Notes: generated from the sequence alone by a model not told the origin. A stretch of 64,000 bases of DNA from Arthrobotrys musiformis (GCA_036971715.1 JAVHJL010000011.1:992001-1056000); one strand, 5' to 3'; shown: positions 22,209-33,441, counted from the first letter of the stretch. Made by a program: numbers and translations.

Positions 22209-24725
22209 CTACGGTTTTTCACCCTTGGTCCAGCTGTTCAACACCGTCATCACGGCTACTCCGACGACTACAGCGCCGATGAAGCTAGCTAACGGCGTTC
22301 CGTAGTCCCGGCGGAACTGTGCGGCGCTATCTCTTGTCGCCAATTTCGAAGGTGTGGGGGCTGTGCCGTTTGTGGCCTTCTCGACGTTGCTCTCCTCAGT
22401 CTTAACGGGAGCAACTCCGTTGGGAACCTTCAAAGCCTCCTTCTCCTTCTTGTGTTCCTTCTTTGCCTTCTCAAGGGCCTTCTCTGCTCGGATTCGTGCT
22501 TCCTCCTCTTTCTTCTTCTCCTCAGCGATCTGGGAGATCGACTTATGTGCCGACGACTTCTCGGTCTCCGACTTTTGCAGAGACTGTTTCAGAAGTTCTA
22601 TCTCAGCCTGGGCGGCTGTGAGATCGGCCACAAACTTGTCCAGCTTTAGCTGCATATCATTGTCAACTAGCACTATAGTTAGTATCAAAGGAATAGTAGC
22701 GTTTTTTCGGGGTAAGTGCATACCAATGACTGGTTCCGGTGATGGCGATTTTTCCAAAACTTCGCCAACATCGGGAATATCAGGAATTCTCCTGCTGTTC
22801 TCCTCCCTCGCCTCCTTCTCCTTCTCCTTCTGAACAGCCTGCAATTCAAGCGTGACCGTCTCCAGTCTCCCTATCCGCTCCTCGGCGAGTTCTCGAGCTG
22901 ACCGCTCTTTAAGAAGACTATCTTCAAGCTCTCTAACCCGTAACGACTTCTCCTCGAGGTCCCTCTTGGTATCTGCAATTACGGTGACAAGAGACAAAAT
23001 CTGAGGTGAGGGCTTACTCGAAAACTTCTGCTGAGCAAGGTTTTCGATTTGTTCCAGGGGCATCGGGAGTTCGGATTCGTCAACAGGATCAGCTTCCGGA
23101 GCATCCTTAGCCGGTTCGCCGTTAACTAATGGTTTGGCTGCCTCCTTCTGCTCTTCCTCTAGTTTTTGTTGCTGTGCCTTCTGAGACTGTTGTAAGATAA
23201 CTAGATCGAAGAAGTCGTGTGCTCTCTTCAGTTCTGCTTGTTGCATACGGGCTTGCTGCATTTCGTACTATATCGCAGCACGTTAGTCGTCGATCATCTC
23301 ACTGGCCACCTGTTTAAAAAAAAGGATAATACACACGTTAAGGCGCTTAGCGATAGCTTCGATCGTGATCGGCATCCCGGCCATCAATTGGTTTCCTTGG
23401 CGTTGTAGCCCCACGAGCCCATTAGGCAAGAAGGCCATGGGCCCACCTCTCGAGGTCTGAGAATTACTCCTCCCTCTGCCGCCGCCGGGAACTCCCGAAA
23501 CAGTTTGAACATGGTTCAACGGTGGTGCCATCAACCCGCCTCCGACGCTGGGGTCAATATCTCCAAAATTGAGGTCGAAGTTGGCCCCATTGCCGGTCGC
23601 CTGCACTTGATGGAATCCAGCGTGTTGAACTCTCGCGGCAACTTTATGATGTACTATGGTCTTGTTGTCTTCACCGACAATATCGATACCGAGCTCCAAG
23701 ATGTCTTCAGCACGTATTTCATGAGGTTCGCTGTCCCTGTTTTCGGGAGATAGTCTGGAACCGTTGACAAAGGTTCCGTTGGATGATTTGACGTCACGGA
23801 TGAAAACCCTGCCAGTGCCTTTCTCAGCCCAGACTTCGGCGTGTTGACGTGAGAGAACTTTAGAGTCGAAGAATCCATTAGATTGGGTGGGTATTGTTTT
23901 GGCATTGGTCTGACGGCCGATACGAAGGACGTCCGGGTAGAAAGGTAGAGGGATGACTTTTCGTTCGAATGTGCCGTTGAGAGGTAGTAGCATAAGGAAG
24001 GAACCTAGTTGAAGGGAAGGATTGACGTCATAGGTATCAAATTAGCCAACTGGTGTCCGGGACGGCTAGATGCAGATACTGCAGAAAACAGGGTACTAGC
24101 GATGCACGGGGCGAAAAAGTAACTTACCGGTATTGGAGTTACCGGAGATGGCAGCATTGAGGGCATTTGAGGCATTGCCGCTGTTCTTCATGGCACTTTC
24201 ACGGCTACCGACATTGTTCCTGGTAGTCTTTCTTTTGCCGGCGGCGGCAGCAGCAACGGCGGCAGCAGCACCCCAGGCGACACCTCCGTTGACAGTATTA
24301 TTGGCAGAATGGATGGGGGTGTTCGGTTCGGAGTTCATGGGCGATGGATTGGACGAAGCCGGGGTGGAGGTAGCATTCGAGCCGGGCATGGTACCGGTCG
24401 AGGAGTTGGAAGAGATGGAAGAAGAGTTTGAAGCGCTTGATGACGGTCGGGGAGGTAGCTGGTTGAGAGCCTGCTTGGCGGCGATGATGTGGTTGGTATT
24501 CGAGGAAGAGGTAGATGATGATGTTGTTGATGATGTTGTTGAAGAGGTAGATGAGAGGGCGGCCGAGGGGGCGGGAATGGCGTTCTGGGATTTGGAGCGA
24601 GGGGGCATTAGCAGACGGGAGACCTCGTCGGGCGTCATCTGAGCGTGCATTGAAGCGGCCCCGTTAGTCCATGACCGCGGGACAGGCTGGTGGAACGACG
24701 GCGGCGACGCAGCGACGGCGGTCAT
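22209..24725 (-). CDS. ham-4/pro45: FHA-domain, tail-anchored STRIPAK component (HAM-4/PRO45/SLMAP homologue)
   Basis: STRIPAK links PP2A to kinases; in filamentous ascomycetes it controls cell fusion and fruiting-body development, with this subunit at the nuclear envelope/ER and mitochondria (family knowledge). Exons complement(24128..24725), (23337..24004), (23018..23267), (22724..22972) and (22209..22666) sum to 741 codons in phase (740 aa). The N terminus is Ser/Thr/Ala-rich and disordered. An FHA domain at about residues 205-300 shows RIGR (227-230), LSRQHAEVW and SSNGTFVNG. A long Glu/Lys-rich coiled coil follows, then a C-terminal membrane anchor (ASFIGAVVVGVAVMTVLNSW). This order matches SLMAP. 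Intron 2 could use another donor slightly downstream, so a few residues there are uncertain. Confidence 0.92.
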
Positions 24726-27700
24726 AGTATTCTCCTTGTTATTATTTGGGGAAATAATACTATTTATCCAAGATAAATAAAATAAAAATAAATAAAATAA
24801 AATAAAATAAAGAGATATTCGGTCGGCCGGTTCGAAGGGAGTCGGGTCAAGTCGAAAGGATGCAGTGGTTCGATGATATGATGATGTTATGTTCTGTTAT
24901 GTTATGTTATATCCCCTTTCGTCTGTCTGTCTGTCTGTCTCTCCCGAGGAGACCTTTCAACTATCACCACTTTGTCGTTCCTTCCGTTCGATCGTTATAA
25001 CCCCCGGACAAATCAGATCAGATAGCCCGGATCCAAAAAAGGGCGAAGCTTCGAATCCCCGTCGTCGAAAGGGAAACTCCTTTCGTCTGTTTTTTCCTCG
25101 TCTCCAAAAGAAGAAGACAAGACCACCGTCGTCCGAATAAAAAAACCACAACCAAACAAACGAAAAAGAAAGAAGCACGACGATGTCGGGAAGTAATATT
25201 ATAAATAAAAATAAAATAAAAATAAAATAAGATAGTCGATGGTGGTCCAGAAATACCCGACCAGGTTTAGCCCGTCAAAACGTCTTAGTTGTCTCTTTCG
25301 CCTGCTCGTTCCTTTTCCAAGCAAGCCTCTTTTTTTCCCTCCTCGGTCGAAAAAAAAAGGTCTATGTCAAATGCTCTAGAAGTCCCAAAGAAGAATAGGA
25401 AACGGTCGTTATCGCCAGGCGGGGCAACTTGTCGAGGGGTTCGTTACGTTACTGGGGTCGTGAGAGAGGGAGGAAGAGAGAGGAAGAGAGAGGGAAGCTG
25501 AATTGTGAATGTGACGATGTGAATGGAAGCAAAAGGTGTCGAGTTTGTCTGGTTTTGGCAACACACCTTTCCGCTAGCTCGATAGCTGAACGACGGGTCC
25601 GGCGCCAAAGGGAAATAACCTCGTTCCCCGATAAAATAATAAAATAAAAATATCGAAAAGGATAAAGATATGGGAAGGATATAAGCGTAAAGATATAAAA
25701 TAGAAAATGGAGTAGAAGGTTGGTTTCAGAGTAAAATTTGGAGGGAGGCAAAAGATGCAGCAGTACAGTATACTAGTAGTAGTAACACACCACCACGGAC
25801 TCTCCTATTCGACTCGATGCAATTGATGATATCGATACCAAACAGCAGGCAATATCCCCAAACAATCCTCTTATCCTCTATTCCATTTTATTCTATTTTA
25901 TTCTATATCTTCCTCTGATTGTATCTTCTATCTCCCATCAATAGAATCGACCGATCAGGCACGGAAGGCTCGACCAGAAAAGACGTCCTCGTATTTGTTA
26001 TTTTTGCTTTTCTTACTGTCTCTTTTTAGTCTTTTCCGTCGATGGATGTCAACAAAAACGTCAAAAAAAGGCTGCTTTGCTCTGCTTTGCCCCTCGCATG
26101 AACCAAGTCCCAAGTAACTACTTACTAGGTAATTAGTCCACCCCCAGGAACCTTGGACAGAAAAGAAAAAAGTATATCTGTACACAAGAACGAAAAATAA
26201 CAAAAAAGAAGGGGGGGGGTAGCAAGGCCGATATGCTCGGTGATGTAGACCTGCGCCGTTCCACCACTCGGTGCTTGCTTGCAGGAAAGAAAAAGCAGGT
26301 GTGAATGGACGGGTAAAAGAAGCAGCAAGCAGAAAAATAATACACCCAAAAATAGGAGAAAAATCCCCTTCTCCCAATGAAATGAAAAAAACAATCCGCT
26401 ACAAGCGGCGGCAGGCGGTCTAACTCCCATCAGGCACAGCTCTTTTCCCTTTTCCCCTTCATTTCTGACTAAAAAGGTCTACAAAATTTTTAAAAAGACT
26501 TATCTGATCACGATCAAGTGCGAAAATTTTTCAACCGGCTTAGATCATACGGCATGTAATACCAAAATCGCCTCCTGCAGAGAACGATGTATGGAACACC
26601 CTCTCCCCTCCGCCGATTGGGGGAGCTCGAGCGAGTTCCAACAAGCTTTTCCCATTCGTACACTGTAAAATAGCTGACAGTCCGGTGGAGACCTCCCCAA
26701 TCCCCCACCCCGGCCATAAACCGTATGATCCCTCAGCTCATTCGTCAACATGCACGCCGCACGCACACTCCAGGCATGACACTGGAACAGAAAATCTACA
26801 ATCGATTTTCCCCCATACTCTATTTTAGTCGCATGAGCGCCTACCTACATACATACACACATCTACAATCTAGCAGGCTAATATACAAAGTATGCAGCGG
26901 CTTAGGGGTCATCGAGGGGTAACCCCAAATGGACCGATGGATCCCCTTCCCGTCTACAAGCATAACCATGCCCTCTACTACTTTCTACCCCGTGTTTTCT
27001 CGCTAGACCTCATCGATAGCTTACCCCCCTCAAATTCGCCATACAATCTATCCGAAACTCCCTTCCCCAGAAATAAATATTAAAAAAAAAGCGGGAAAAC
27101 CCTTCGAAAAAAGATACATAGTAGAGGGGAGAACCGAAAAGGGGCTTAACCACCACCGCCACTAGTTGATCGAGGGGCAGCATGTGAAAAACCCTTCGAC
27201 ATGACAATGACCTCTCCATATGCATGTTCTACAAAAAGCTAACACCACAAGATCTCGGCCGTAACCTACCCGTATCGATCGAGTGACTTCTCCGCGCGGA
27301 TGATATGATACAAAGTGGTCCTGGTAACACAAGAAAGCACCCACCCGCAAAAAATAAAAACAAAAATTATAAAAAAAAAAATAAAGAAATAAAGATAAAA
27401 AAGAACATGAAACGAAGCATATCTGTTTCAGCGGTAAAAAAGTGGATGTAAGGGAGCTAGCAGATGCACGATGAGGGTTCTGTGCGACCGGACTTTAGTG
27501 GTGGTTTTTTGTTTATTGGAGGTGTTGCATTTTTTGGTGGAGCAACACGCTGGGAACGAGAGTTACGAGACTAGGAACGAGACTAAGTAACACGGTGCCC
27601 TAGAATCGATTTGGTTACGAGGCTGGTCCTAGAATTGAGGCTCGGGGTGTTCCTATAGCTATACCCCCATGTGCGTGCGTGCGTGTGATATAGAGGCGAC

Positions 27701-28029
27701 AGGTACTTACTGAGGTAGATATAGCCCGGTACCTACCTACTTACTTACTTAAGTAGGTACCCACCTGCTTACTAGCAGTGTAAAGACTAAAGTCAAGATC
27801 AGAGCGTGAAACAAGTAACATATAAGTTCAATATAGAATACAAGAAGAGCTACGGCAAAGTAGTCTCTTAAGTATCCCAATTGATATAGATCCGAACTAC
27901 CAAACAAGGTATCTAACATGCCACCTGCGGTGGCTATCGCGTTGGCAGTCTGGCCCGAGACAATATTAATAGCATGAATGTAAATGGTAAAGGGAAGTGG
28001 TACAGAAAAGAAAAGATGGAGAACTTTTG
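24726..28029. other. 3.3-kb gene-poor region, simple-sequence-rich 5' flank of the HAM-4 homologue
   Basis: The first kilobase upstream of the ATG is dominated by simple sequence: AATAA repeats (about 24776-24810), ATGTT repeats (about 24885-24910), GTCT x5 (24921-24940), AAATAAAATA runs (25200-25230) and a GA-rich block (25460-25500). This may be a long 5' leader or promoter. A short minus-strand ORF at 27749-28036 has hydrophobic stretches but no other support. Confidence 0.5.
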
Positions 28030-28034
28030 CTTTC

Positions 28035-28170
28035 AATACTCCATGCGAGACTTGGTCGACAGACTGAGAACCGAGCTTGCCTCTTTCAGCGTCATGCTGA
28101 ATGCCTGATCACCGTACCACGCCCCTACGGAGAACCGTCCCTGGTCCTCCATGGGGAATTGGCCCCTATA
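28035..28170 (-). pseudogene. Duplicate fragment A of the 179-aa orphan gene (last exon)
   Basis: Minus-strand translation gives PMEDQGRFSVGAWYGDQAFS and on to a stop after SRMEY, closely matching the last exon of the gene at 30380-31183 (there PMENQGRFSVEAWYGDQAFS). It has no start and no upstream exons. Confidence 0.85.
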
Positions 28171-28261
28171 TCACAGAATAGATGATTAGTTCAATTTTCG
28201 CCCTGAAAATAAATACTACAAGACTTTTCAAGACGATTGCCACTCACCGATTAGTATCGAG

Positions 28262-28376
28262 GGCCACCATACCATGCCTCAACAGAGAACCGTCCTTGGT
28301 TCTCCATTGGCAGCTGGCTCCATCAAAGCTTGACGTCCTCATTCGTCAAGCCCATTTCGAGGCCCCTACATCCCAA
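28262..28376 (-). pseudogene. Duplicate fragment B of the 179-aa orphan gene (last exon, with stop)
   Basis: The minus strand encodes LEMGLTNEDVKL, a TGA stop, then WSQLPMENQGRFSVEAWYG, where the parent has an uninterrupted LRWSQLP. It sits about 200 bases from fragments A and C, and the sequence between them also repeats at a 200-base period (28181 versus 28381). Confidence 0.85.
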
Positions 28377-28469
28377 GATAGGTTATTAGCTCAACGTTCG
28401 TCTTGAAAATGAGATACTACAAGACCTCGCAAGACAAGGACCACCTACCGATTCTTTACGAATCGAGGG

Positions 28470-28760
28470 CCCAACACCGTGTTTCGGCAGGATATCTGCC
28501 TTGGCTCTCCATCGGGAGCTGGCTCCACCGAGGCACGCCCAGAGGATGTTTTGGGGCGCGTATATGCAGCCCCAAAACAAATCCTCGTATAAGGCGATCT
28601 GCCTGAGGCCCCGTCCCACGGATAACTTTTCGGGGCCGGGGCTAGCTTGTTTACCAGCTGGCACCCGAACCCCGAAAAGCTCCTCGAAAAGAGAAACGGA
28701 TGGTAAATCTCCATGTGCAGTCGCAATGCCAACTCCCTTCTTAGCATATTCATTGCACAC
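28470..28760 (-). pseudogene. Duplicate fragment C of the 179-aa orphan gene (exon 3 and exon 4 pieces)
   Basis: About 28645-28760 matches exon 3 of the parent (CNEYAKKGVGIATAHGDLPS, then FEELFGVRVPAGKQA). About 28470-28530 matches the start of exon 4 (RWSQLPMESQGR) but decays to a stop. The 45-base palindrome copy 1 lies between them in place of the rest of exon 3 and the intron. Confidence 0.85.
28542..28586. repeat. 45-base palindromic element, copy 1
   Basis: The left arm GAGGATGTTTTGGGGC faces the right arm GCCCCAAAACAAATCCTC around a centre GCGTATATGCA. It would fold as a hairpin in DNA or RNA. Confidence 0.9.
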
Positions 28761-28763
28761 ATA

Positions 28764-28846
28764 GAACCACGGCCGCGGAGGCCCTATAGTCCCATTCCCA
28801 TGATGTTAGCCATATGTTCCCGAGTACGTGTATCTAGCGCTATATA
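28764..28846. repeat. About 83-base duplicated segment, copy 1
   Basis: It aligns with about 29136-29217 with scattered, mostly transition, differences. Both copies begin AACCACGGCC and run through GGAGGCCCTAT. Confidence 0.8.
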
Positions 28847-29044
28847 CCTCCAGTTTCGAAATTAAACCAACCCCTTCTTGCGCATCGTCCTCTCTGTTGG
28901 AAGGTATCAGGTACATCGCCGATTTCCCAACGATGTACCGGTACTGCTGGATTGCCTTTCGGTATGACTAAAAGATGGTCCGTTGTTCTGACACTAGACT
29001 GAATTGGAAAGGAGAAGCTTCTTTCTCAAAGGCTTTTGCGCGTT

Positions 29045-29131
29045 TGAGCTCCTCGATGGAATCGAGGTCTCCCACGGATACGTCCAGAGGATGTTTTGGG
29101 GCGCGTATATGCAGCCCCAAAACAAGTCCTC
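29045..29131 (-). pseudogene. Duplicate fragment D of the 179-aa orphan gene (end of exon 3) joined to palindrome copy 2
   Basis: The minus strand encodes YPWETSIP as in exon 3 of the parent, directly after palindrome copy 2 (29087-29131). It then diverges. Confidence 0.6.
29087..29131. repeat. 45-base palindromic element, copy 2
   Basis: Same length as copy 1 and differing at one base in the right arm. It is flanked by CCA on the left, as copy 1 is. Confidence 0.9.
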
Positions 29132-29135
29132 ACAC

Positions 29136-29217
29136 AACCACGGCCACGGAGGCCCTATATTCCCATTTCCATTATGTTAGTTCTATGTTTCCCAAGTACG
29201 TATACATAGCACTATAT
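29136..29217. repeat. About 83-base duplicated segment, copy 2
   Basis: Partner of 28764-28846. Here it directly follows palindrome copy 2. A shorter, weaker match also follows palindrome copy 3 (from about 29330). Confidence 0.8.
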
Positions 29218-29282
29218 GCAAGCAAGACCACTTACCCGTCGGTTGTTGTAAGTTCAGCCACTTGTTGAACGGGTTTGTCTCA

Positions 29283-29327
29283 GAGGATGTTTCGGGGCGC
29301 GTATATGCAGCCCCGAAACAAATCCTC
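29283..29327. repeat. 45-base palindromic element, copy 3, with paired base change
   Basis: The left arm reads GTTTCGGGGC and the right arm GCCCCGAAAC, where copies 1 and 2 have GTTTTGGGGC and GCCCCAAAAC. The two changes keep the pairing. Confidence 0.9.
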
Positions 29328-30379
29328 ACATACGGCCACAGATGCCAGGAGCATAATCTATATTTGCCTCAGTGGCTTTCGATGACTTCCTTGATGGGAG
29401 CCCTTGATGAATAGATGGGTGAGAGGAAGAGGCCCAATGGCCTTTCAATGTCGCCACTGTAGTTTAGGGATCCTTCGATTGGTTGATGAAAAGTCGTTGC
29501 TGAGGATGTTGGTGGAGAGAAAGGAAGAAGGAAAGGAAGTAGGAAGGAAGGAAGGAAGGAAGGAAGGGAAGAAAGGATCCGGGGGGGCGGTGGCCTTTTT
29601 ATAGTTCGAAAATCGGAAATGCTGAGACTATTATATCACCCTATAAATATTCCCCACCCAAAACATAGCCAGTCTTCAAGCCCAGCCTCGAGCCCCCAGA
29701 GCCGAGAGTAGGCCTACGAGACCAGCCGGTCTCGTACTCAGACCGCACAAAAGGACTTAGGTCTAACGTGAACGCGGCCGGAGTAAATCTGGCCTGCTCC
29801 CAATAGTTTTCCCGGCCTCGAGGCTAGCATTACCCCCACGTAGCTTAGGGGCTTCATTCATCCCGACTCTCAGCGTGGCTGTACTACTAACATATACTTG
29901 AGTAGCCCCGAGACTGACACCTGGGTGTGAATGCTTACTTACCTACTTAGGTAGGTAAAGACGTGCAAGTATACTTAAGCCGGCAAGCATACACCTTAAA
30001 CGATAAGATAGCTATGTAGGTCCGGTGCTAGCTAGTGCACGCTCTCGATAAACAACATATGCATCCTAAACTAAAAACCAAGGCTTCTATAAGAAGAAAT
30101 TATTATTATTTAATAAGAAACTTCGAAGGATAAATACTTCGGATAGGACTGAGTAGCTAGTAGTGTTGGTATTCAGAAACAACAGAACATGTGGGTAGAG
30201 GGGGGTGGTCGGAAGTGCTAAGGATACAAAGAAGGATACAAAGGAAGAATCAAAGAAAATAGGGGGGGCAGGAGTGGGGGAGGGGACAGGCGGGTTGAAT
30301 AAGATGACATAGAAGGAGCGGATAGGAATCGTCTGACGACGATCCCTCCTCCGCTTCCTTCTCCCTTTTCTTATCAATC
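29328..30379. other. Intergenic, no gene seen
   Basis: It contains a GGAA simple repeat (about 29540-29570), a CTCGTACTCAGACCGCAC sequence related to the dispersed repeat family (about 29731) and a TACCTACTTAGGTAGGTA palindrome (about 29940-29957). The end is probably 3' flank of the orphan gene. Confidence 0.5.
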
Positions 30380-31183
30380 CTATTTACGCGCAAGATATTC
30401 AGCACGAGACTTGGTCGACAGACTTATAACCGAGCTTGCCTCTTTCAGCGTCATGCTGAATGCCTGATCACCGTACCACGCCTCGACGGAGAACCGCCCT
30501 TGGTTCTCCATCGGGAGCTGACTCCACCGCAGCTTGACGTCTTCGTTCGTCAACCCCATTTCGAGATCTCTGCGTTGCAACATACGTTAGCTACCTAACA
30601 ATTCACGATCGATATATCCCTTAAAGTCGGAATATTCGAATGCTACAAACAATTTCAAACCTAGGGCTGTTTGGAAACTTACTCATCGATCTTGGTAAAG
30701 TCATCCGCCATCGCCTGCTGCAGCTTTGCTATCGGAATTGACGTCTCCCACGGATATCTCTTGGGAGCTTGCTTGCCAGCCGGCACTCGAACCCCAAAAA
30801 GCTCCTCAAAGATTGACACGGACGGCAAATCCCCATGTGCAGTCGCAATGCCAACTCCCTTTCTAGCATATTCATTACACTATATTTTTTCTATACGTCA
30901 GAAAAGGAAAACATATCGAATGTGGGGAACTCAAATGACATTGGTCTTACCACCATGTCAGCGCGGATTTGAGCGATGGTACTGGTACGGTGCTCTTGGA
31001 GGATTGTATCGATCACATCTTGCGGTTGGCGCTTGCTCTCCTTGCGCTTTTTTTCCTCTTTCATTTTGCCCTTTTGCGACTACATAGAAATATTATGTGA
31101 GTGTCATATATTCTCAAACGCAATCTATCACAAGTTGGGGGAACCATATTAACACTAACCCTTGTATTTGCAGCTCCAGACAT
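30380..31183 (-). CDS. Orphan protein, 179 aa, four exons
   Basis: Exons complement(31160..31183), (30951..31079), (30683..30879) and (30380..30569) sum to 180 codons in phase, with good acceptors and mostly consensus donors. The N terminus is strongly basic (SQKGKMKEEKKRKESKRQ) and may be a nuclear or nucleic-acid-binding tail. A helical segment follows (QDVIDTILQEHRTSTIAQIR), then a body I do not recognise (FEELFGVRVPAGKQAPKRYP; LTNEDVKLRWSQLPMENQ). There is no signal peptide or membrane segment. At least four partial, decayed copies of its exons lie 1.2-3 kb away on the same strand, so the locus has duplicated repeatedly while this copy stayed open, which suggests it is under selection. 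Confidence 0.8.
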
Positions 31184-32319
31184 CCTGACTAGTATTGATG
31201 TTATAGAACACGATTGATCTAGTGGTCTACGGTCTAATGAACAAATTAGAATCCACACAATGGGCTAAGCAAGGGAAGAAGTTTGCAACATACCTGAGAA
31301 GATGGGGCTAGCTGGAACTGGGTTCGAGGCTAAGCAGGGACGGTACTGGGGCTCAATTGAAGGAAAGTTGTTGGACAACTACGTGGAGCATTCAAAGCGT
31401 CTCGACTCTTCAAATCTATATGAGAAGAAAAAGGGAAAAAGTGTGGGGAGGCGGGGTCTTTATATACTCATCGTCAGGAATCGAGGGAAATTTATCTTTC
31501 GAGTTCGACATGACCCGATCTGGACTCTACGACTCTATACACGGTGTCAATGGCGAAATCGTAATGGACTGGTACAGAATACACAGGCTTCGGTAGTATT
31601 CTACAGCAGTTTACAGGGTGCGGCCAATGCAGAATCTACCGGAACTATATCGGGCTCTAGACACCGTGATCTAAACTCGGACGGACCCTCTTGTTCATTT
31701 CTACTACGACAGACATCTATCCAACCTTATCACTTATCTAAGTGCTTACCTAGGTATAATTTCAGGCCAGACTACTAGGTACTACCCATCAAAATTTGGT
31801 TATCTTGCTCGCTCGCAATTAAAAACCTCGAAGGCCCGGGTTTCGTCCTGGACTATATAGCTATAGATATGTACTAATTCAATTTCTGTAATTCTGCAGC
31901 TAGATTTATTCAAAATAATAATAACATTTTACACGTATATACGGTAGATTGTACATCAAATAAACACATTAAACATATACCTACCCCCCTACTTACTTAA
32001 GTAGGTACTTACTTAGGTAAGTACTTGGTAGTCTCACAGAAATATCCAGCCCGTTTTATCTCGTAAACCAATGCTGCCGTCGCAATTCGATTAAACCATG
32101 TTGCATATTTTGCGTTGCCCCGGATTCCCTGCTCTTCGCTCTTAAATTTTAACCCCGAACGCCCCACGCACATCCACACCACAAGCTCATCGGCCGCATC
32201 AACCAACTTTACTACCCATCGGAGCTATCGCCATTCCCTAGCGCAGACCCAGCCGAACTTCAACCGTCTTTCTTTAATTTAGACCTTGCCGAGGGGGTTC
32301 TGTTTTACCATCTATCACA
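31184..32319. other. Intergenic, no gene seen
   Basis: Divergent flanks of the orphan gene and MGR2. A palindrome-rich stretch of TACTTAAGTAGGTACTTA type lies at about 31980-32030 and a smaller one at about 31736-31755. A minus-strand ORF at 32009-32206 has no further support. Confidence 0.5.
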
Positions 32320-32939
32320 ATGCCGGTTCCAGTCAACTTGCCAACCGGTGGCGGGGCAGGTCAACATGGCCCCTCCACCTTCGACAAAAGTACGATATCT
32401 TAAATTTTTATAACCCGAAGTCCTCGGGTTCACATTCAGTCAAATGGTTTACTAATACTCGATCAATTTCCAGTGAAACTTGGTTTGATGATGGGAACTT
32501 GTACGTTTTCCTCCCCTTCCCCAGATTTTGATATATCTACAAACCGGAACCTACCCGAGATCCTGAAAACACCACTAACGGCTTCCTAAACAACAGCTGT
32601 CGGTCTAATCATCGGTTTCATCTTTGGCGGCTACAACATCTTCCGGTACGGCGCAGGTCCCAATGGCGTCTTCAGATCCTTGGGACAATACATGGCCGGT
32701 TCCGCCGCCACATTCGGGTACGAAAACCCCCACCCGTCAATTTAAAGAAGCACAACTGACGTAGTCCCAAACAAAACAGCTTCTTCATGTCGATTGGTAC
32801 CGCGATCCGTACACAGCCATACGACGAACGGAGCACCTACGCTTTCTCCCAGGCTCTAAGAAGACAACAGAAATACGGCTTCGGACCCAGGCCGATGGTT
32901 GTTCCGGTCGAGAAAGTCGAGAGACGCAATTGGGATTAA
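32320..32939 (+). CDS. MGR2: Mitochondrial TIM23 lateral-sorting subunit Mgr2 (ROMO1 family)
   Basis: Mgr2 is an inner-membrane subunit of the TIM23 presequence translocase that couples Tim21 and gates lateral release of proteins; the animal homologue is ROMO1. Exons 32320-32389, 32474-32500, 32597-32717 and 32780-32939 give 125 aa in phase. The hallmark core is intact: KMKLGLMMGTSVGLIIGFIF, then GPNGVFRSLGQYMAGSAATF and FMSIGTAIR, i.e. two glycine-rich hydrophobic segments. The soluble tail after the second segment is longer than in ROMO1 and similar in size to yeast Mgr2. Confidence 0.95.
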
Positions 32940-33441
32940 ACAACCCGACCTGGAATACACGATACGTCGGATATTGGATAGACTCGAGAACCAAAAAATG
33001 CTGTTAAGGCGTGGGTATGGAATGTATATGTATAAAACACTTCATATGACTTGCCGCAAAACCAGCCTTTAGTTTCCCCGGACTTTCCACTCGTGCGATA
33101 TTCGGATACCCCTCTACCCTTGGCGACTACGGACGATGAATTGTAAGATCAAGCATGCGACGAGAACCAAAAAAGAAAAAAGAGCAAGGATACTGCACAA
33201 TTGTATTCATCTAATATTGTACATAATACCTATTACTTCTTTTATACTTTATTATTATTCCGGAGCCAGCGAGAATGCATGGATGGAAGGAACGAAAAAA
33301 ATGCTAAAGAATAAAAACCGTTACCGGCCTTTCATAATTGCATCATGCTTGTCTTTTTTTTGGTTGTTGAATTCATTCCTGGCTTAATGTATATATCAAA
33401 CCGCTCCACAAAGATGATATTCTTTGATTTCAAAATACACC
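32940..33441. other. Convergent intergenic spacer
   Basis: 3' flanks of MGR2 and RPN5, which converge here. AT-rich, nothing else seen. Confidence 0.6.

Noticed and set aside
24133..24642. 169-residue plus-strand ORF over the first exon of the FHA gene
   Set aside because: Shadow of a Ser/Thr/Ala-rich exon; the minus frame has the splice sites and family match.
27749..28036. 95-residue minus-strand ORF with hydrophobic stretches
   Set aside because: No signal peptide, splice or homology support. It overlaps the edge of duplicate fragment A.
31302..31778. 158-residue plus-strand ORF
   Set aside because: Translation lacks any domain character and sits in the AT-rich flank between divergent genes.
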